Shown: positions 28,933 to 29,891 of the stretch, piece after piece
Numbering within the stretch: position 1 is the stretch's first letter
Layout: every line of letters begins with the position of its first letter
From: a virus
Virus record (IMG/VR): IMGVR_UViG_3300036830_000071
Coordinates: 1-29,891 of that record
DNA: 29,891 nt
Direction: 5' to 3' (one strand)
Notes under the pieces: model-generated
Told to the model about the DNA's origin: nothing
The model's input: the letters and a program-made list of their open reading frames with translations, nothing else
The model's database searches: none
Translations under genes and position numbers: made by a program

Positions 28933-29891
28933 TATGACTCCAGGTAGAGGTGCAGCACGGAATCCTGAGACCTGCCCGGGAACTGGAAGGTCCCGTCATA
29001 CTTGGGCTCGTTCGGATTGTTGGGCGTGTACGTAGGCGTGGCAGCCTCTTGGTCCTCTGCGCACCCACAGGCACACTCACCCGGGGGATAGGTGCAGCCA
29101 CTGCCCACTGGGTTACACGAGCAACCCGCGGGGCAAGTGCACGCGTCAGCAGCCATCACATGCCAACCCTCAGGCATCTGCGACATTTGAATTTCAGTCG
29201 CACCCTGCAGTGCACGGGAATCGCAGCACTCGGAACAATGCGACTGTGCCAGAGTGAACGTGCCATTGCCCGTGTCGTACGGGCCGCCAGCGTCCGGGCC
29301 AATGGGCATGTAGTCGCGCTGCTTGCGCTTCTGCTTGCTCAGGCCCTTGGCGCCCGGGTTCTGGATAGGCTGCGGCGGACCACCCATGCTCGACTTGAGC
29401 GACGCAATCTCGGCCAGCTGCGCCGGGGTCAGTGGGGGCAGGTTCAGCAGCTCACGCGCCTCATTAGGCGTGCGAATACCCGAAGCGATCTGCGCCACGA
29501 ACAGGGACGTCTGACCGGCCTGGTCCATCTGGAGCAGCGAGTCAGTATTGAACTTGACATAGCGGTTCGAACGGGCATCGCCATTAGTCGCAGCGCCGGG
29601 CAGCAGGTAGTTACTGAAAGCTTCCTCACGCCGCCGCACGGCAGGCAGCATGTTGAACATGAGGAACTGCAGGTTCCGCTGACCAATGTTCGCATACGTC
29701 ATCTTCGCGTTACCCGACGAACCCGAAGACGAAATGTCCAGCAGGTCGTGCGGCACGTTGAAGAATCGGGCAATGTCCTCAGTCTTGAACTGCTGCGCCT
29801 GCAGCCAGTTCAGCCCGGTCTGCTCGGCCTGGAAAGGCTGGAAGTCCCAGTCAGCACCAAGGACAAGAGCGTCACCATTGGCGACAGTCGC
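28932..29891 (-). CDS. Portal protein, C-terminal part (runs off the window edge)
   Basis: The frame is open from the right edge (29891) to TAA (28934-28932), so at least 319 residues are in view and the start is outside; the internal GTG at 29756 is not the real start. The edge-proximal segment (LGADWDFQPFQAEQTGLNWLQAQQF, then IARFFNVPHDLLD, then NIGQRNLQFLMFNMLPAVRRREEAFSN, then IASGIRTPNEARELLNLPPL) is a clear HK97-type portal. The C-terminal ~100 residues are unusual: at least 11 cysteines in CSECC and in a dense run (CTCPAGCSC, then ECACGC), a likely metal- or disulphide-bearing tail. Confidence 0.85.
   Translation of the reverse strand, partial: ATVANGDALVLGADWDFQPFQAEQTGLNWLQAQQFKTEDIARFFNVPHDLLDISSSGSSGNAKMTYANIGQRNLQFLMFNMLPAVRRREEAFSNYLLPGAATNGDARSNRYVKFNTDSLLQMDQAGQTSLFVAQIASGIRTPNEARELLNLPPLTPAQLAEIASLKSSMGGPPQPIQNPGAKGLSKQKRKQRDYMPIGPDAGGPYDTGNGTFTLAQSHCSECCDSRALQGATEIQMSQMPEGWHVMAADACTCPAGCSCNPVGSGCTYPPGECACGCAEDQEAATPTYTPNNPNEPKYDGTFQFPGRSQDSVLHLYLES

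Overview
The window is a large part of a tailed dsDNA phage (or prophage-like contig) of siphovirus type, most likely infecting a high-GC Gram-positive actinobacterium. The reasons are: high GC with G/C-ending codons, frequent GTG starts, dense stop/start overlaps (ATGA, GTGA, TAATG), a tape-measure and tail-chaperone module, an HK97-type capsid module, and a replication set (Cas4-like nuclease, phiC31-gp3-like protein, D5-type primase/helicase, DNA polymerase I, B12-dependent ribonucleotide reductase) of the kind common in actinobacteriophages. I see no integrase, terminase, tRNA or CRISPR array. The portal gene runs off the right edge, so terminase probably lies just outside.

Layout: two convergent arms meet at a 14-bp-stem bidirectional terminator at 14701-14736. 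The left arm (+ strand, 233-14693) is the early/replication arm. It opens with a 26-bp tandem palindrome array (1-90), a separate operator-like palindrome (115-135) and a sigma70-type promoter (184-212). Then come small basic peptides, a ParB-like protein, a second near-consensus promoter (1284-1312), small unknown and membrane peptides, a lipoprotein, a Cas4-like nuclease, a phiC31-gp3/RDF-like protein, an HNH nuclease, more small proteins, a DUF6378/MazG-like protein, a Dam-type methylase, an endonuclease VII, three related coiled-coil proteins, D5 helicase, Pol I, a sigma-region-4-like HTH protein, a second endonuclease VII, class II ribonucleotide reductase, a Cys-rich CGPC protein and a small secreted peptide.

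The right arm (- strand, read from 29891 down to 14745) is the late arm: portal, ParB-like protein, capsid protease, endonuclease VII, major capsid protein, a 42-aa Cys peptide, head-tail adaptor, tail terminator, two related major-tail-like proteins with a small protein between them, a gp10-like protein, tail chaperones with a canonical -1 slippery site (CCCAAAA), a short tape measure (553 aa), a 963-aa minor tail protein, a small tail protein, two holin-like proteins, a CHAP/NlpC-like endolysin and a glycine-rich tail/adhesin protein.

The least ordinary signals are: a long imperfect inverted repeat (9046-9160) between helicase and polymerase whose arms also read as an out-of-frame protein tail; the palindrome array at the left edge; tandem coiled-coil genes built from shared DNA cassettes; an 11-cysteine tail on the portal; and ParB-like folds both in the early region and inside the head operon. 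All functions are read from sequence motifs and family memory; no database search was possible.
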